A stretch of DNA of 64,000 nucleotides from contig JAJDUD010000008.1 in NCBI GenBank assembly GCA_022826825.1, forward strand, positions 199,643-263,642, given 5' to 3'. Under the pieces are notes generated by a model that was given only the letters and a program-made list of their open reading frames with translations, had not been told where the DNA came from and searched no databases. The stretch is from Acidobacteriota bacterium. GTDB lineage: Bacteria > Acidobacteriota > Vicinamibacteria > Marinacidobacterales > Marinacidobacteraceae. The position numbers and the translations under genes were made by a program. This document shows positions 1 through 7,968 of this stretch, in pieces; position 1 is the stretch's first letter, and each line of letters begins with the position of its first letter.

Positions 1-1
1 T

Positions 2-763
2 GCGATGGTGGCCGAGGCGGTGCGGGCGTTGCCCCCGGACCAGCGGGACCGGTTCGATCCCATGATCACCGGTTTCAACCCCACCGACATGTACGCGACG
101 GACCACATCCGCCGGGTGCTGCGGCTCTACCCGGGGGTGTTCTCGGGGATCGGGGAGTTCTCCATCCACAAGGAGGTGGTGTCTCCCAAGACGGTGGGCC
201 ACGTGGCGAGCCTCCGCAACCCGGCGCTCGACCGCATCCTGGAGTTCGCGGGCGAAGTGGGGCTTCTGGCCCTCGTGCACAACGACGCGGACGTCATCCT
301 GCCCCACGAGGGGGTCCGCCCGACGCATTTCGACCGGTTTATCGAGGTGGTCCGGCGCCACCCCGGAACGACGATCCTCTGGGCGCATGCGGGCCTCGGC
401 CGCTTCGTGGAGCCGACGCCCGGCTACGTCGGGCTGCTCGAGGGAATCCTGCGCGACGAGGGGCTGAACCATCTCTACCTCGACCTGTCCTGGGACGTGG
501 TGGCCGAGCAGATCGTGGGGTTGCCGGAAACGCTGGCGGCGTGGGTCGCGCTCGTGAACGGGTGGCCGGATCGGTTCGTGCTCGGATCGGATGCGGTGGT
601 CTCGTCGGACGCGGCTTCTTATCTCAGCGCGCTGGAGGCCTGGCGCCAACTCCTCGATGGCCTCGATCCCGCCGCCAGCCGGAAGGTCCGTCTCGGGAAC
701 TACGAGCGATTGTTCGACGCCGCGCGCGAGCGGGTCCGCGCTTGGGAGGCCGCCCAGCGCTGA
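2..763 (+). CDS. Amidohydrolase-family protein (C-terminal part, 5' truncated by window)
   Basis: The frame is already open at the window edge, so the visible ATG at base 5 is probably internal. The visible ~252 residues read like the C-terminal two thirds of a TIM-barrel amidohydrolase (Amidohydro_2 type): GIGEFSIHKE, LVHNDAD, WAHAGLG and LGSDAVV look like successive metal- or substrate-binding strand ends with His, His and Asp. The N-terminal HxH strand would lie upstream, so the class cannot be confirmed and the substrate is unknown. The gene is followed by a 412-bp repeat-rich gap rather than by a co-oriented partner. Confidence 0.7.
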   Translation, partial: AMVAEAVRALPPDQRDRFDPMITGFNPTDMYATDHIRRVLRLYPGVFSGIGEFSIHKEVVSPKTVGHVASLRNPALDRILEFAGEVGLLALVHNDADVILPHEGVRPTHFDRFIEVVRRHPGTTILWAHAGLGRFVEPTPGYVGLLEGILRDEGLNHLYLDLSWDVVAEQIVGLPETLAAWVALVNGWPDRFVLGSDAVVSSDAASYLSALEAWRQLLDGLDPAASRKVRLGNYERLFDAARERVRAWEAAQR

Positions 764-1175
764 GGGCTGGGCACGCCGGCCAGTTGCTGTGAGAATGCAA
801 TCCCGTCCGATGACGGGGAGCGCTTGGAGCGCCGGTCTTCAGACCGGCATCGCCCGCGTAGCGGGCGAAACTCCAGGGCTTCATTTCGCCGCATGGCACC
901 CTCGCCAAAAGGGAATGGCGCGGCGACAACTGCGCGCGCTACCTCTGCTTCGCCGTCTCTGTTTCGGGTCCCCGCGACGGGATGCAACGGCGCCGGGAGT
1001 TTCGCGGCCGTCGGCCGCGATGCCGGTGTGAACACCGGCGCTCCTCGCCGAAGCTGCGTTTTCATGCCCGGCGGGGTGCGCGGGAGGACACGGGCATGGT
1101 CGTTTCTCCCGGTGGGGGCCCTCAGACCGGCATCCGCCGCCGTAAGGACGCTGCGGTTCCCTACACTTCCGGGCC
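764..1175. other. Gene-free interval filled with palindromic repeats
   Basis: No gene is supported here. The interval holds a 219-bp composite inverted-repeat element (826-1044) and a second repeat type at 1103-1140 (CTCCCGGTGGGGGCC followed by a CCGGCA core) that recurs near 26982 and 47882. A TACACT hexamer at 1162-1167 ends 8 bases before the next start codon and could be the -10 of a near-leaderless promoter for the PIG-L gene. Open frames crossing this interval follow the GC-rich repeats and have no family resemblance. Confidence 0.6.
826..1044 (+). repeat. Composite inverted-repeat element, copy 1 (REPIN/MITE-like)
   Basis: The element begins GGAGCGCCGG and ends CCGGCGCTCC. Each end carries two nested palindromes (GCCGGTCT/AGACCGGC, then GCCCGC/GCGGGC or GCGGCC/GGCCGC) and a GAAACTCC/GGAGTTTC inner boundary, so the ~49-bp termini are imperfect inverted copies. 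The ~120-bp core is also shared: the same element lies in opposite orientation at 5975-6178. The organisation resembles REP doublets (REPINs) or a miniature non-autonomous element. No transposase is visible in the window. Confidence 0.7.
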
Positions 1176-3785
1176 ATGCGTTGGTCTCGCCTGCTTCGGA
1201 GCCTGGCGGCGGCTTCCCTGTTCCCGGCGGTCGCCGGCGCGGCCTTGCCTCAGCCGACGGGCCCGGGGCAGGGCCGGGCGGCTGAGTCCTGGCACTGGAT
1301 CCAGAAGCTCCAGACGACCGGATCGGTGCTCCACGTCACCGCGCATCCCGACGACGAGAACGGGGCTCTGCTGGCGCTGCTGAGCCGCGGCCACGGCGTC
1401 CGGACCGCGCTCCTCAGCCTCACCCGGGGCGAGGCGGGAGCGAACGCCATCGGTCCCGAACTGTTCGACGGCCTCGGGCTGATCCGGGCCGCCGAACTGG
1501 AGGTTTCCGGGAATTGGTACGGCCTCGACCGGATCTACTACACGCCGCTTGCCGACTACGGCTACTCGAAGAACCTGGACGAGGCGCTCCGCTCCTGGGA
1601 TGAGGAGGCTGCGGCGGCCGACGTCGTGGAGGTGATCCGCCGCGAGCGGCCGATGGTCGTCCTCGCGCGGTTCACCGGGGATCCGCGGGACGGGCACGGC
1701 CAGCACCAGTTCGCCGGCCGGATCGCGGTTCGCGGCTTCGACGGCGCCCCGGACATGGGGGCGTTTCCGGCCCGCGAGGGGCGGCGGCCGCACCTGCCGC
1801 TCGCCTTCTTCCAGCGGGCGCGCGACGAGGAGGGGGCGCTCGAGATCGGCGTCGGGGGCTCGCGCCCGTGGCTTTCCCATTCGTTCGCCGAGCTGAACGC
1901 GATCGGGCTGTCCTACCAGCGCTCGCAGACCCGCGGCGTGGTCCGGCCCGTCGCCGGCCGGCGCACCGCACGATTGATGCGGGCGGACGGCGATCCGGGC
2001 GCCGACGACGGCCTCCTCGCGATGCTCGGTCCGGAGCGGGCCTCGCTCTCCGCCCGTTTCGGTCCCGTGGTGCCGGCGCGGCTCCTGGCGGTGCTCGAGC
2101 GCCTGGATGCGCACTTCCGCGCGGTTGCCGCCGGATTCGACTGGACCGCCCCCGAAGCCAGCCTGCCGCGGCTCGGTGAGGCGCTCGCCGAAGCCAGGGA
2201 ACTGCTCTCCGAGCGGTCGCCCTCCGGGTTCTTCGATGTCCGGCACGAGCTCGAGCGGAAGGAGGAACAGCTCCTCGCCGCGATCCGGGCTGCCGCCGGC
2301 GTTTCCCTTGAAGCCCTGGCCAGCGAACCGGCGGCGGAGAGCGGCGGATCGCCCTTCGCTCCACCGCCGCCGTTCGGCCCGGTCGTGCCCGGCCAGCGGT
2401 TCGGGGTCCGGGTGCATGCCTCCGCCCTCGCCCCGGCGCGGGTCGCCGGCGTTTCGCTCGACGTTCCCGGCGAAGTCGAGCCTGCGGACGCGGGGGGAGG
2501 AGCCCACCGGTTCCTCGTGACCCTCGCCGCGGACGCTCCGGTGCTGCGGCCGCACGTCGAGCGCTCCGGGCTCGGCGAGAGCCGCTACCGCGCGAACGGC
2601 GACTGGACGCTCGGCGCCCCGCCGCCCGCCATGACGGCGACTCTCGATCTGGAGATTCCCGCGGGCGACGGGGGCGAGACCGTCACCGTCGCGCTCACCA
2701 CCCCGGTAGAGCGCTTCGAACCGAACCTCCCCTACGGCTACGAGCGGCGCGAGTTGGAGATCCTGCCGCCGGTCTCGGTCGCCTTCGATCCGGGTTTCGC
2801 GGCCTTCCCTGCCGGTGACGCGGGCGCCTCCTTTGCCGCGAGTCTTGTGGTGACCGGCCATCAGGCCGGCGAGTTCCGGGTCGGCCTGGAACTGCCGGAT
2901 GGCTTCCGGGCGGACCCGGCGGGGGCCGCCGTCGCCTTCGACCGGGCCGGCGAGGAGTCGAGCGTCCGCTTCACCGTCCACGCGGAAGGGACAGCGGCGG
3001 GCGCTTACGAAATCACGGCGACCGTGGACGGCGGCTCCGGTGAGCCAGCGGCTGCCACCTCCTACCAGCGCATCGCGCACCGGGACCTGCCGCTCCGCTA
3101 CCTGGTGCGCCCCGCCGCGCTCCGGGTCGCCGGCGTCGAGCTGGCGATGCCTGAGGGACTCCGGGTCGGCTACGTGGTGGGCGCCGGCGACGAGGTCCCC
3201 GCCGGCATCGAGGCCCTCGGGGCCGAAGTGACCCTGCTGGACGAGACGGCGCTGCTGAACTCGGACCTGGCCGCGTACGACGCGGTGGTGACCGGGACCC
3301 GGGCCTACGCGGTGCGGCCGGACCTTCTCCGCGCCAATCGCCGGCTCCTCGACTACGCGCGGGACGGCGGTCACCTGGTGGTGCTCTACAACACGGACGA
3401 ACTGATCCCGAACCAGCACGCGCCCTTTCCGGGCGTCCTCCCCCGGCGCTCCGAAGAGGTCTCCGAGGAGGACAGCCCGCTGGCCATTCTGGCGCCGGAC
3501 CATCCCCTCATGACCTGGCCGCACCGGATCGGCCCTGCCGACTTCGAGGGCTGGGTCGAGCAGCGCGGTTCCAAGTTCTGGAGCGAGTGGGACGAGGCCT
3601 ACACCCCTCTTTTCGAGACGCAGGACACGGGACAGGAGCCCCAGCGGGGCGGGGCGCTCACGGCCGAAGTGGGCGACGGGCGCTACACCTATTTCGCCTA
3701 CGCGCTCCACCGGCAGCTTCCGGAAGGGGTCCCGGGCGCGTTCCGCCTGCTCGGCAACCTGATCTCGGCGTCGCGGAGACCGTGA
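1176..3785 (+). CDS. Secreted PIG-L family deacetylase, large multidomain form
   Basis: 869 residues with a Sec-type signal peptide (about residues 1-23). The PIG-L/LmbE zinc motif AHPDDE lies at residues 56-61, and a second metal-binding segment RDGHGQHQF lies near residue 175. Members hydrolyse N-acetyl groups from amino-sugar-type substrates; the substrate here is unknown. The ~450 residues after the catalytic domain look like beta-rich modules followed by a class I glutamine-amidotransferase-like fold (around residues 650-860). Such long PIG-L proteins are typical of Bacteroidota/Acidobacteriota-like secretomes. No ribosome binding site precedes the ATG, but TACACT at 1162-1167 could act as the -10 of a near-leaderless transcript. 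Confidence 0.85.
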   Translation: MRWSRLLRSLAAASLFPAVAGAALPQPTGPGQGRAAESWHWIQKLQTTGSVLHVTAHPDDENGALLALLSRGHGVRTALLSLTRGEAGANAIGPELFDGLGLIRAAELEVSGNWYGLDRIYYTPLADYGYSKNLDEALRSWDEEAAAADVVEVIRRERPMVVLARFTGDPRDGHGQHQFAGRIAVRGFDGAPDMGAFPAREGRRPHLPLAFFQRARDEEGALEIGVGGSRPWLSHSFAELNAIGLSYQRSQTRGVVRPVAGRRTARLMRADGDPGADDGLLAMLGPERASLSARFGPVVPARLLAVLERLDAHFRAVAAGFDWTAPEASLPRLGEALAEARELLSERSPSGFFDVRHELERKEEQLLAAIRAAAGVSLEALASEPAAESGGSPFAPPPPFGPVVPGQRFGVRVHASALAPARVAGVSLDVPGEVEPADAGGGAHRFLVTLAADAPVLRPHVERSGLGESRYRANGDWTLGAPPPAMTATLDLEIPAGDGGETVTVALTTPVERFEPNLPYGYERRELEILPPVSVAFDPGFAAFPAGDAGASFAASLVVTGHQAGEFRVGLELPDGFRADPAGAAVAFDRAGEESSVRFTVHAEGTAAGAYEITATVDGGSGEPAAATSYQRIAHRDLPLRYLVRPAALRVAGVELAMPEGLRVGYVVGAGDEVPAGIEALGAEVTLLDETALLNSDLAAYDAVVTGTRAYAVRPDLLRANRRLLDYARDGGHLVVLYNTDELIPNQHAPFPGVLPRRSEEVSEEDSPLAILAPDHPLMTWPHRIGPADFEGWVEQRGSKFWSEWDEAYTPLFETQDTGQEPQRGGALTAEVGDGRYTYFAYALHRQLPEGVPGAFRLLGNLISASRRP

Positions 3786-3816
3786 CAACCGGCCATTAGG
3801 CATGGCGCACTCAGAA

Positions 3817-3834
3817 TCACGCTATAGTGCGTGA
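3817..3834 (+). promoter_or_regulatory. Putative autoregulatory operator/-10 of the Xre-RES operon
   Basis: The arms TCACGC and GCGTGA form a perfect 6+6 inverted repeat around the hexamer TATAGT (3823-3828), a good sigma70 -10. A repressor bound to the arms would cover the -10. The position, 26 bases upstream of the antitoxin ATG at 3860, fits autoregulation by the DNA-binding antitoxin. No convincing -35 is visible at 16-18 bases. Confidence 0.55.
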
Positions 3835-3859
3835 ATCTGATTGGTATTCCGGAGGGTTC

Positions 3860-4210
3860 ATGCAGATTCAGGAATTCGTCCGAGACGACCTCTTCTCCCC
3901 CAGCCTCGTTGCGCGGGCGCTTCGTACCACGCAGGCGGAGATCGCCGACACCCTCGGCCTGCCACGTGAGGCCCTGTCCCGGAAAACACGGGTGGGGGCG
4001 GCGAAGACGCAGCTCCGGCTCCGCCAGATGCTGGAGATCCTCCGCCGGGTCTCGGACTACAGCGGTTCCGTGCTGTACGCCTACGCCTGGTACCGCTCGG
4101 AGCCGCTGCCAGGATTTGGGGGGATGACTCCCGTCGAACTCGTGCGGGAAGGCCGCGCTGACTGGGTCCACAACTACCTCAGCGAGATGATGGACGGCGG
4201 CTACGCCTGA
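3860..4210 (+). CDS. Xre/MbcA/ParS-type antitoxin (DUF2384)
   Basis: 116 residues. An N-terminal helix-turn-helix-like segment (TQAEIADTLGLPREALSRKT) precedes the DUF2384 antitoxin-toxin-binding region (SDYSGSVLYAYAWYRSEPLPGFGG...TPVELVREGRADWVHNYL). The ATG at 3860 is preferred over the in-frame GTG at 3827 because it follows GGAGGG at 3851-3856, and because the GTG sits inside the putative operator. This family neutralises RES-domain NAD+-degrading toxins and represses its own operon. The toxin gene follows after 27 bases. Confidence 0.88.
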   Translation: MQIQEFVRDDLFSPSLVARALRTTQAEIADTLGLPREALSRKTRVGAAKTQLRLRQMLEILRRVSDYSGSVLYAYAWYRSEPLPGFGGMTPVELVREGRADWVHNYLSEMMDGGYA

Positions 4211-4237
4211 CGTCTCGCTACGTTGGAGATTTGTCCG

Positions 4238-4744
4238 ATGCGGTTCCGGGGCGTGGTGTACCGGGCCCACCTGCCCGAACGGGCTCTTGCGGACCCGTTG
4301 TCGGGGAAGGGGGCAGCCCTCTACGGCGGAAGGTTCAACCGAAGGGGAGTCCCGGCGTTCTACACGTCCTTGTCGCTGGCCGGTGCAGTCCGGGAAGTCA
4401 GTCGAGCCGGGTTTCCGATCCAGCCGGTACTGCTCTGTGCCTACCAAGTCGATGCAAGCCCGATCTTCGACGCCGCACGGCCGGAAGTGATGGCCCAGGA
4501 GGGGGTGCAGGCCGAGGATCTCGATCCGCCTGACTGGAGACGTGATCGGGACCGAGGCAGAATCCCCGCCTGCTGGACGGTGGCCGACCGCCTGATCGCC
4601 CGTGGCTACGCCGGAATGCTGGTCCCGGCCTTCTTCCGCGGTGCGGGCCCCGACGATCGCAACCTCGTTCTGTGGACGTGGGGTGACTCGCTTCCGAGCC
4701 GGGTCCAGCTCATAGACGCTGAAGGACGCCTGACCCCCCAATGA
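4238..4744 (+). CDS. RES-domain toxin of a type II TA system
   Basis: 168 residues from the ATG at 4238 (GGAG at 4225-4228); a TTG at 4223 in frame is less likely. RES family marks are visible: YRAH near the N-terminus, YGGRFNRRG, the FYTSLSLAGAVREVS segment with the expected Glu, and a terminal VPAFFRGAGPDDRNLVLW block. RES toxins (MbcT, ParT and relatives) consume NAD+ by phosphorolysis, hydrolysis or ADP-ribosyl transfer. The preceding DUF2384 gene supplies the antitoxin. The stop overlaps the next ATG (ATGA at 4741), so the TraB-family gene is probably translationally coupled to the toxin. Confidence 0.88.
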   Translation: MRFRGVVYRAHLPERALADPLSGKGAALYGGRFNRRGVPAFYTSLSLAGAVREVSRAGFPIQPVLLCAYQVDASPIFDAARPEVMAQEGVQAEDLDPPDWRRDRDRGRIPACWTVADRLIARGYAGMLVPAFFRGAGPDDRNLVLWTWGDSLPSRVQLIDAEGRLTPQ

Positions 4745-5934
4745 CCACTGAAGCGAGCGAACCGCTGGTTCGCCGTATCCGCCGGCCAGACTGGCCGGAG
4801 GCACGCGAGGTCGTGCTGGTCGGCACCGCCCACATCTCCCCGGACTCGCTCCGGCTCGTGCGGGAGACCATCGAGCGCGAGCGGCCCGACGGGGTGTGCA
4901 TCGAGCTGGACGACGCCCGCTACGAGGCGCTCATGGACCCGGCGGCGATCGAGCGGCTCGATCTCAGGCAAGTGGTCCGGGAGCGCAAGCTGCTGCCGCT
5001 GCTCGCCTCGGTGGCCCTCGGCGCCTGGCAGGCCCGGATGGGGCTCCGGCTCGGGGTGGAGCCGGGCGCCGAGCTCCGGGAGGCGGCGCGCACCGCCGAA
5101 GAGGTGGACGCGGAAGTCCATCTCGTGGACCGGCAGGTCCGGACCACGCTGCTCAGGGTCTGGCGGCGGGCCAGTTTCTGGCAGCGGGTGAAGCTGCTCG
5201 CCACCGGGCTCGAATCGGGGAGCGCCGACGAGCCCACGAAAGAGGACATCGAGGAACTGCTTTCGGGGGACGTGGTCTCGCGGCTGGTCAACGAGCTGGG
5301 CGAGGCGTTCCCGACCCTGAAGGAGGTCGTCATCGACGAGCGGGACACCTGGATCGGGGAAGCGGTGAAGGCGGTCCCGGGAGGGAGGCTGGTGGTCGTG
5401 ATCGGAGCGGGGCATCTCGACGGCGTCGAGCGGACGCTCCTGGCCGAGGAAGCGGTGCCCACCGAGCCGCTGGCCGAGATCCCGCCACCGGGCAAGGTGG
5501 GCCGGATCATCGGGTTCGCCATTCCGGCGGTCATCCTGGGCGCGCTCGCTTGGACCTGGGCAGTGCGCGGGGCCGACGCCGCCTCCGAGGGGGCGCTCTT
5601 CTGGGTCGCGGTGAACTCGATCCCGGCGGCGATCGGCGCGGCGCTGGCGCTCGCGCATCCGCTCACCATCCTGGCGGCGTTCCTGAGCGCGCCGTTCACC
5701 AGCCTGACGCCGGTGGTGGGGACGGGCTACGTCACCGCGTTCGTGCAAGCGTGGGTGCGGCCGCCGCGGGTGTTCGAACTGCGGGAACTGAAGGCGGACG
5801 CGCTGGTCCCGCGGCGCTGGTTCCGGAACCGGGCGCTCAAGATCGCGCTGGCGCTGATCCTGCCGACGATCGGGAGCATTTTCGGGACGTTCGTCGGAGG
5901 GTCGCGGCTGATCAGCGGGGCGCTGGGCGGGTAG
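4741..5934 (+). CDS. TraB/PrgY/GumN-family membrane protein
   Basis: 397 residues. The TraB domain (about residues 20-235) shows the conserved LVGTAHISPDSL start, the GVCIELDDARYEAL segment and the distal VVIGAGHLDGV His motif. The C-terminal 150 residues carry about four hydrophobic segments. PrgY/TraB proteins limit pheromone activity in enterococci, and structural work suggests a metalloprotease-like fold; the bacterial role is otherwise unknown. The ATGA overlap with the RES toxin gene is unusual and suggests co-expression. Confidence 0.82.
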   Translation: MTTEASEPLVRRIRRPDWPEAREVVLVGTAHISPDSLRLVRETIERERPDGVCIELDDARYEALMDPAAIERLDLRQVVRERKLLPLLASVALGAWQARMGLRLGVEPGAELREAARTAEEVDAEVHLVDRQVRTTLLRVWRRASFWQRVKLLATGLESGSADEPTKEDIEELLSGDVVSRLVNELGEAFPTLKEVVIDERDTWIGEAVKAVPGGRLVVVIGAGHLDGVERTLLAEEAVPTEPLAEIPPPGKVGRIIGFAIPAVILGALAWTWAVRGADAASEGALFWVAVNSIPAAIGAALALAHPLTILAAFLSAPFTSLTPVVGTGYVTAFVQAWVRPPRVFELRELKADALVPRRWFRNRALKIALALILPTIGSIFGTFVGGSRLISGALGG

Positions 5935-6329
5935 GGCGGGAGACGCGAGCGCGGTCGGCGTAGCGCGCGGCAGCGGAGCGCCGGTCTCCGACCGGCATCG
6001 CGGCCGCAGGCCGCGAAACTCCGGCCCCGTCGCGGGAACCCGAAACGAAGGCGACGAAGCGACGTACGCGCGCGCAGTTGTCGCCGCGCCGTTCCCTTGG
6101 CGAGGACGCGATGCGGCGAAAGGAAGCCCTGGAGTTTCGCCCGCTGCGCGGGCGATGCCGGCCGGAGGCCGGCGCTCCGAGCCGTGTGCGCGTTGCCGCG
6201 CAACCGGGTTGAGCCGCTTGCGGCCCTGCGGGCCGCGTGCCGGCTGAAGCCGGCGTTCCACGCCGTGTGTGCCACCGATAGGAGCCGGCGTTTCGGGCTG
6301 GTGCGCCAGCAGTCACAATCCCCCGTCCC
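5935..6329. other. Gene-free interval dominated by palindromic repeats
   Basis: No gene is supported. It contains the inverted copy of the composite element (5975-6178), a small hairpin CGGCC-CTGCG-GGCCG around 6221-6235 and a solo half-repeat (GCCGGCTGAAGCCGGC then GTTCCA, 6239-6260). The last ~60 bases must hold the promoter of the SSS symporter; CACAAT near 6315 is a possible -10. Confidence 0.6.
5975..6178 (-). repeat. Composite inverted-repeat element, copy 2 (inverted relative to copy 1)
   Basis: The reverse complement matches copy 1 at 826-1044 along its whole length, including the core (for example GGGCTTC...TTTCGCCGCAT and GGCGCGGCGACAACTGCGCGC). There are small indels, giving 204 against 219 bp. 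Both ends read GGAGCGCCGG inward. Two full copies within 5 kb in opposite orientation indicate a dispersed, mobile or REP-derived family. Confidence 0.7.
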
Positions 6330-7952
6330 GTGCCGCTCTCCACCACCGACCTGCTGACCTTCGTCCTCTTTCTGGGGGCGGTCATCTTCGTCTCGCTGCG
6401 GGCCTCGCGCGGCAGGCGAAGCGCGGAGGGGTACTTCCTGGCCGGCCGGAACCTTGGCGGCTGGGCCATCGGGATGTCGCTCGTGGCGACCAACATCTCG
6501 ACCGAGCACTTCGTGGGGATGTCCGGGTCGGCGGCGACCGACATCGGCCTCGCGATCGCGAGCTACGAGTGGACCGCCGCGGTGGCGCTGATCATCATCG
6601 GCTGGTTCCTGCTGCCTCGCTACCTGAAGAGCGGCGTCTTCACGATGCCGGAGTTCCTCGAGCGGCGCTACGACCGGGGCGCCCGGACGATCCTCGCCGC
6701 GCTCCTGACGGCAGCGACGGTCTTCGTGGCGATGGCGACCGTGCTGTACGCCGGGGCGGTGGCGCTCAACGCCATCTTCCTCCTGCCCGAGCTGCTCGGT
6801 GGTTTCTTCGGACTCTCCCCCGACGCCGCGGAGCTGGCCGCCACCCTGCTCGGGGTGTGGGGCATCGGCCTGCTGGCGAGCGTCTACACGATCTACGGCG
6901 GCCTGCGGGCGGTGGTCTGGTCCGACTTCATCCAGGGGATCGCGATCCTCGCGGGCGGAGGGATGGTGCTCTGGCTCGGCTTCTCGGCGCTCGGCGGGGA
7001 CGACGGCGTGCTCGCCGGCGCGGCCCGTTTCCTCGCCGAGAACCAGGACCGGCTGCACACGGTCCTCCCCGCCGACCACCCTGAAGTGCCCTGGACCGCC
7101 GTCTTCGTGGGCGGCCTCTGGATCGCGCAGTTCTTCTACTGGGGGGTGAACCAGTTCATCATCCAGCGCACCCTGGCGGCGCGCAGCCTGGCCGAGGGGC
7201 AGCGGGGCACCATCTTCGGCGCCTGGCTCAAGATCCTGGTGCCGTTCCTGATCTGCTTCCCCGGGATCCTGGCCGTCCAGCTCTACGGGGACCAGATCGT
7301 CCATCCCGACCAGGCCTATCCGGTGCTGGTCCGGGAACTCCTGCCGCCGGCGCTCCGCGGCGTGCTGCTCGCCGCGCTCGCCGGGGCGATCATGAGTTCG
7401 TTCAACTCGATGCTGAACTCGGCGTCCACGATGTACGCGCTCGACGTGCACGGCCGGCTGTTCGGCCGCGGACGGACGCCGGACGAGGACCGGGACGCGT
7501 CATCGGTCCGGGTGGCGCGGGTCGCCTCAACGGTGTTCGTGGTCGCCGCCTGCCTCTGGGCGCCCCTGATCGGCGGGTTCCCCGGCGTCTTCCGCTACAT
7601 CCAGACGGTGTGGGGGTTCGTGACGCCGGGGATCGTGGCGGTGTTCTTCGCGGGCGTGATCTCGAAGCGGGTGCCCGCCTTCGCCGCCCGTACCGGCCTG
7701 CTGGCCGGCATTCCGATCTACGCCGTTTTGCGGCTCGGCTGGCCGGAGACCGCTTTCCTCCACCACATGGGGATCAGCTTTCTCATCCTGGTGGCGGGGC
7801 TGGCTTTCGCCGCCTGGCGACGGCCGCGGACGGAGGACTCCGAACCCCCGGCGCCGGTCACCGGCGTGGACCTCACGCCGCTGCCGGGCGTCTACTGGAA
7901 GGGCGGGCTCGCGCTGGCGACGATCGCCGCGATCTACCTGATCTTTCCGTAG
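6330..7952 (+). CDS. Sodium:solute symporter (SSS/SGLT family)
   Basis: 540 residues, GTG start, about 13-14 hydrophobic segments. The N-terminus has the SSS signature region (EGYFLAGRNLGGWAIGMSLV, then ATNISTEHFVGMSG). The mid-protein GGLRAVVWSDFIQG and the ALAGAIMSSFNSMLNSASTM helix are typical of the Na+/glucose-galactose-type branch. It would couple Na+ entry to uptake of a sugar or related solute; the substrate is not assignable by eye. It stands alone, with repeats upstream and a convergent gene downstream. Confidence 0.9.
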   Translation: MPLSTTDLLTFVLFLGAVIFVSLRASRGRRSAEGYFLAGRNLGGWAIGMSLVATNISTEHFVGMSGSAATDIGLAIASYEWTAAVALIIIGWFLLPRYLKSGVFTMPEFLERRYDRGARTILAALLTAATVFVAMATVLYAGAVALNAIFLLPELLGGFFGLSPDAAELAATLLGVWGIGLLASVYTIYGGLRAVVWSDFIQGIAILAGGGMVLWLGFSALGGDDGVLAGAARFLAENQDRLHTVLPADHPEVPWTAVFVGGLWIAQFFYWGVNQFIIQRTLAARSLAEGQRGTIFGAWLKILVPFLICFPGILAVQLYGDQIVHPDQAYPVLVRELLPPALRGVLLAALAGAIMSSFNSMLNSASTMYALDVHGRLFGRGRTPDEDRDASSVRVARVASTVFVVAACLWAPLIGGFPGVFRYIQTVWGFVTPGIVAVFFAGVISKRVPAFAARTGLLAGIPIYAVLRLGWPETAFLHHMGISFLILVAGLAFAAWRRPRTEDSEPPAPVTGVDLTPLPGVYWKGGLALATIAAIYLIFP

Positions 7953-7968
7953 CGACTGATCGTCCCTG

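Noticed and set aside
591-1031. Overlapping small frames in the repeat-filled gap after the first gene
   Set aside because: Several frames on both strands stay open through the palindromic repeat; none has a ribosome binding site or recognisable domain.
1161-3803. An 880-codon minus-strand frame opposite the PIG-L gene
   Set aside because: Antisense artefact of high GC content; the plus-strand frame has a signal peptide and catalytic motif.
3827-3859. GTG at 3827 as the antitoxin start
   Set aside because: It lies inside the inverted-repeat operator, just after the -10; the ATG at 3860 has GGAGGG in front.
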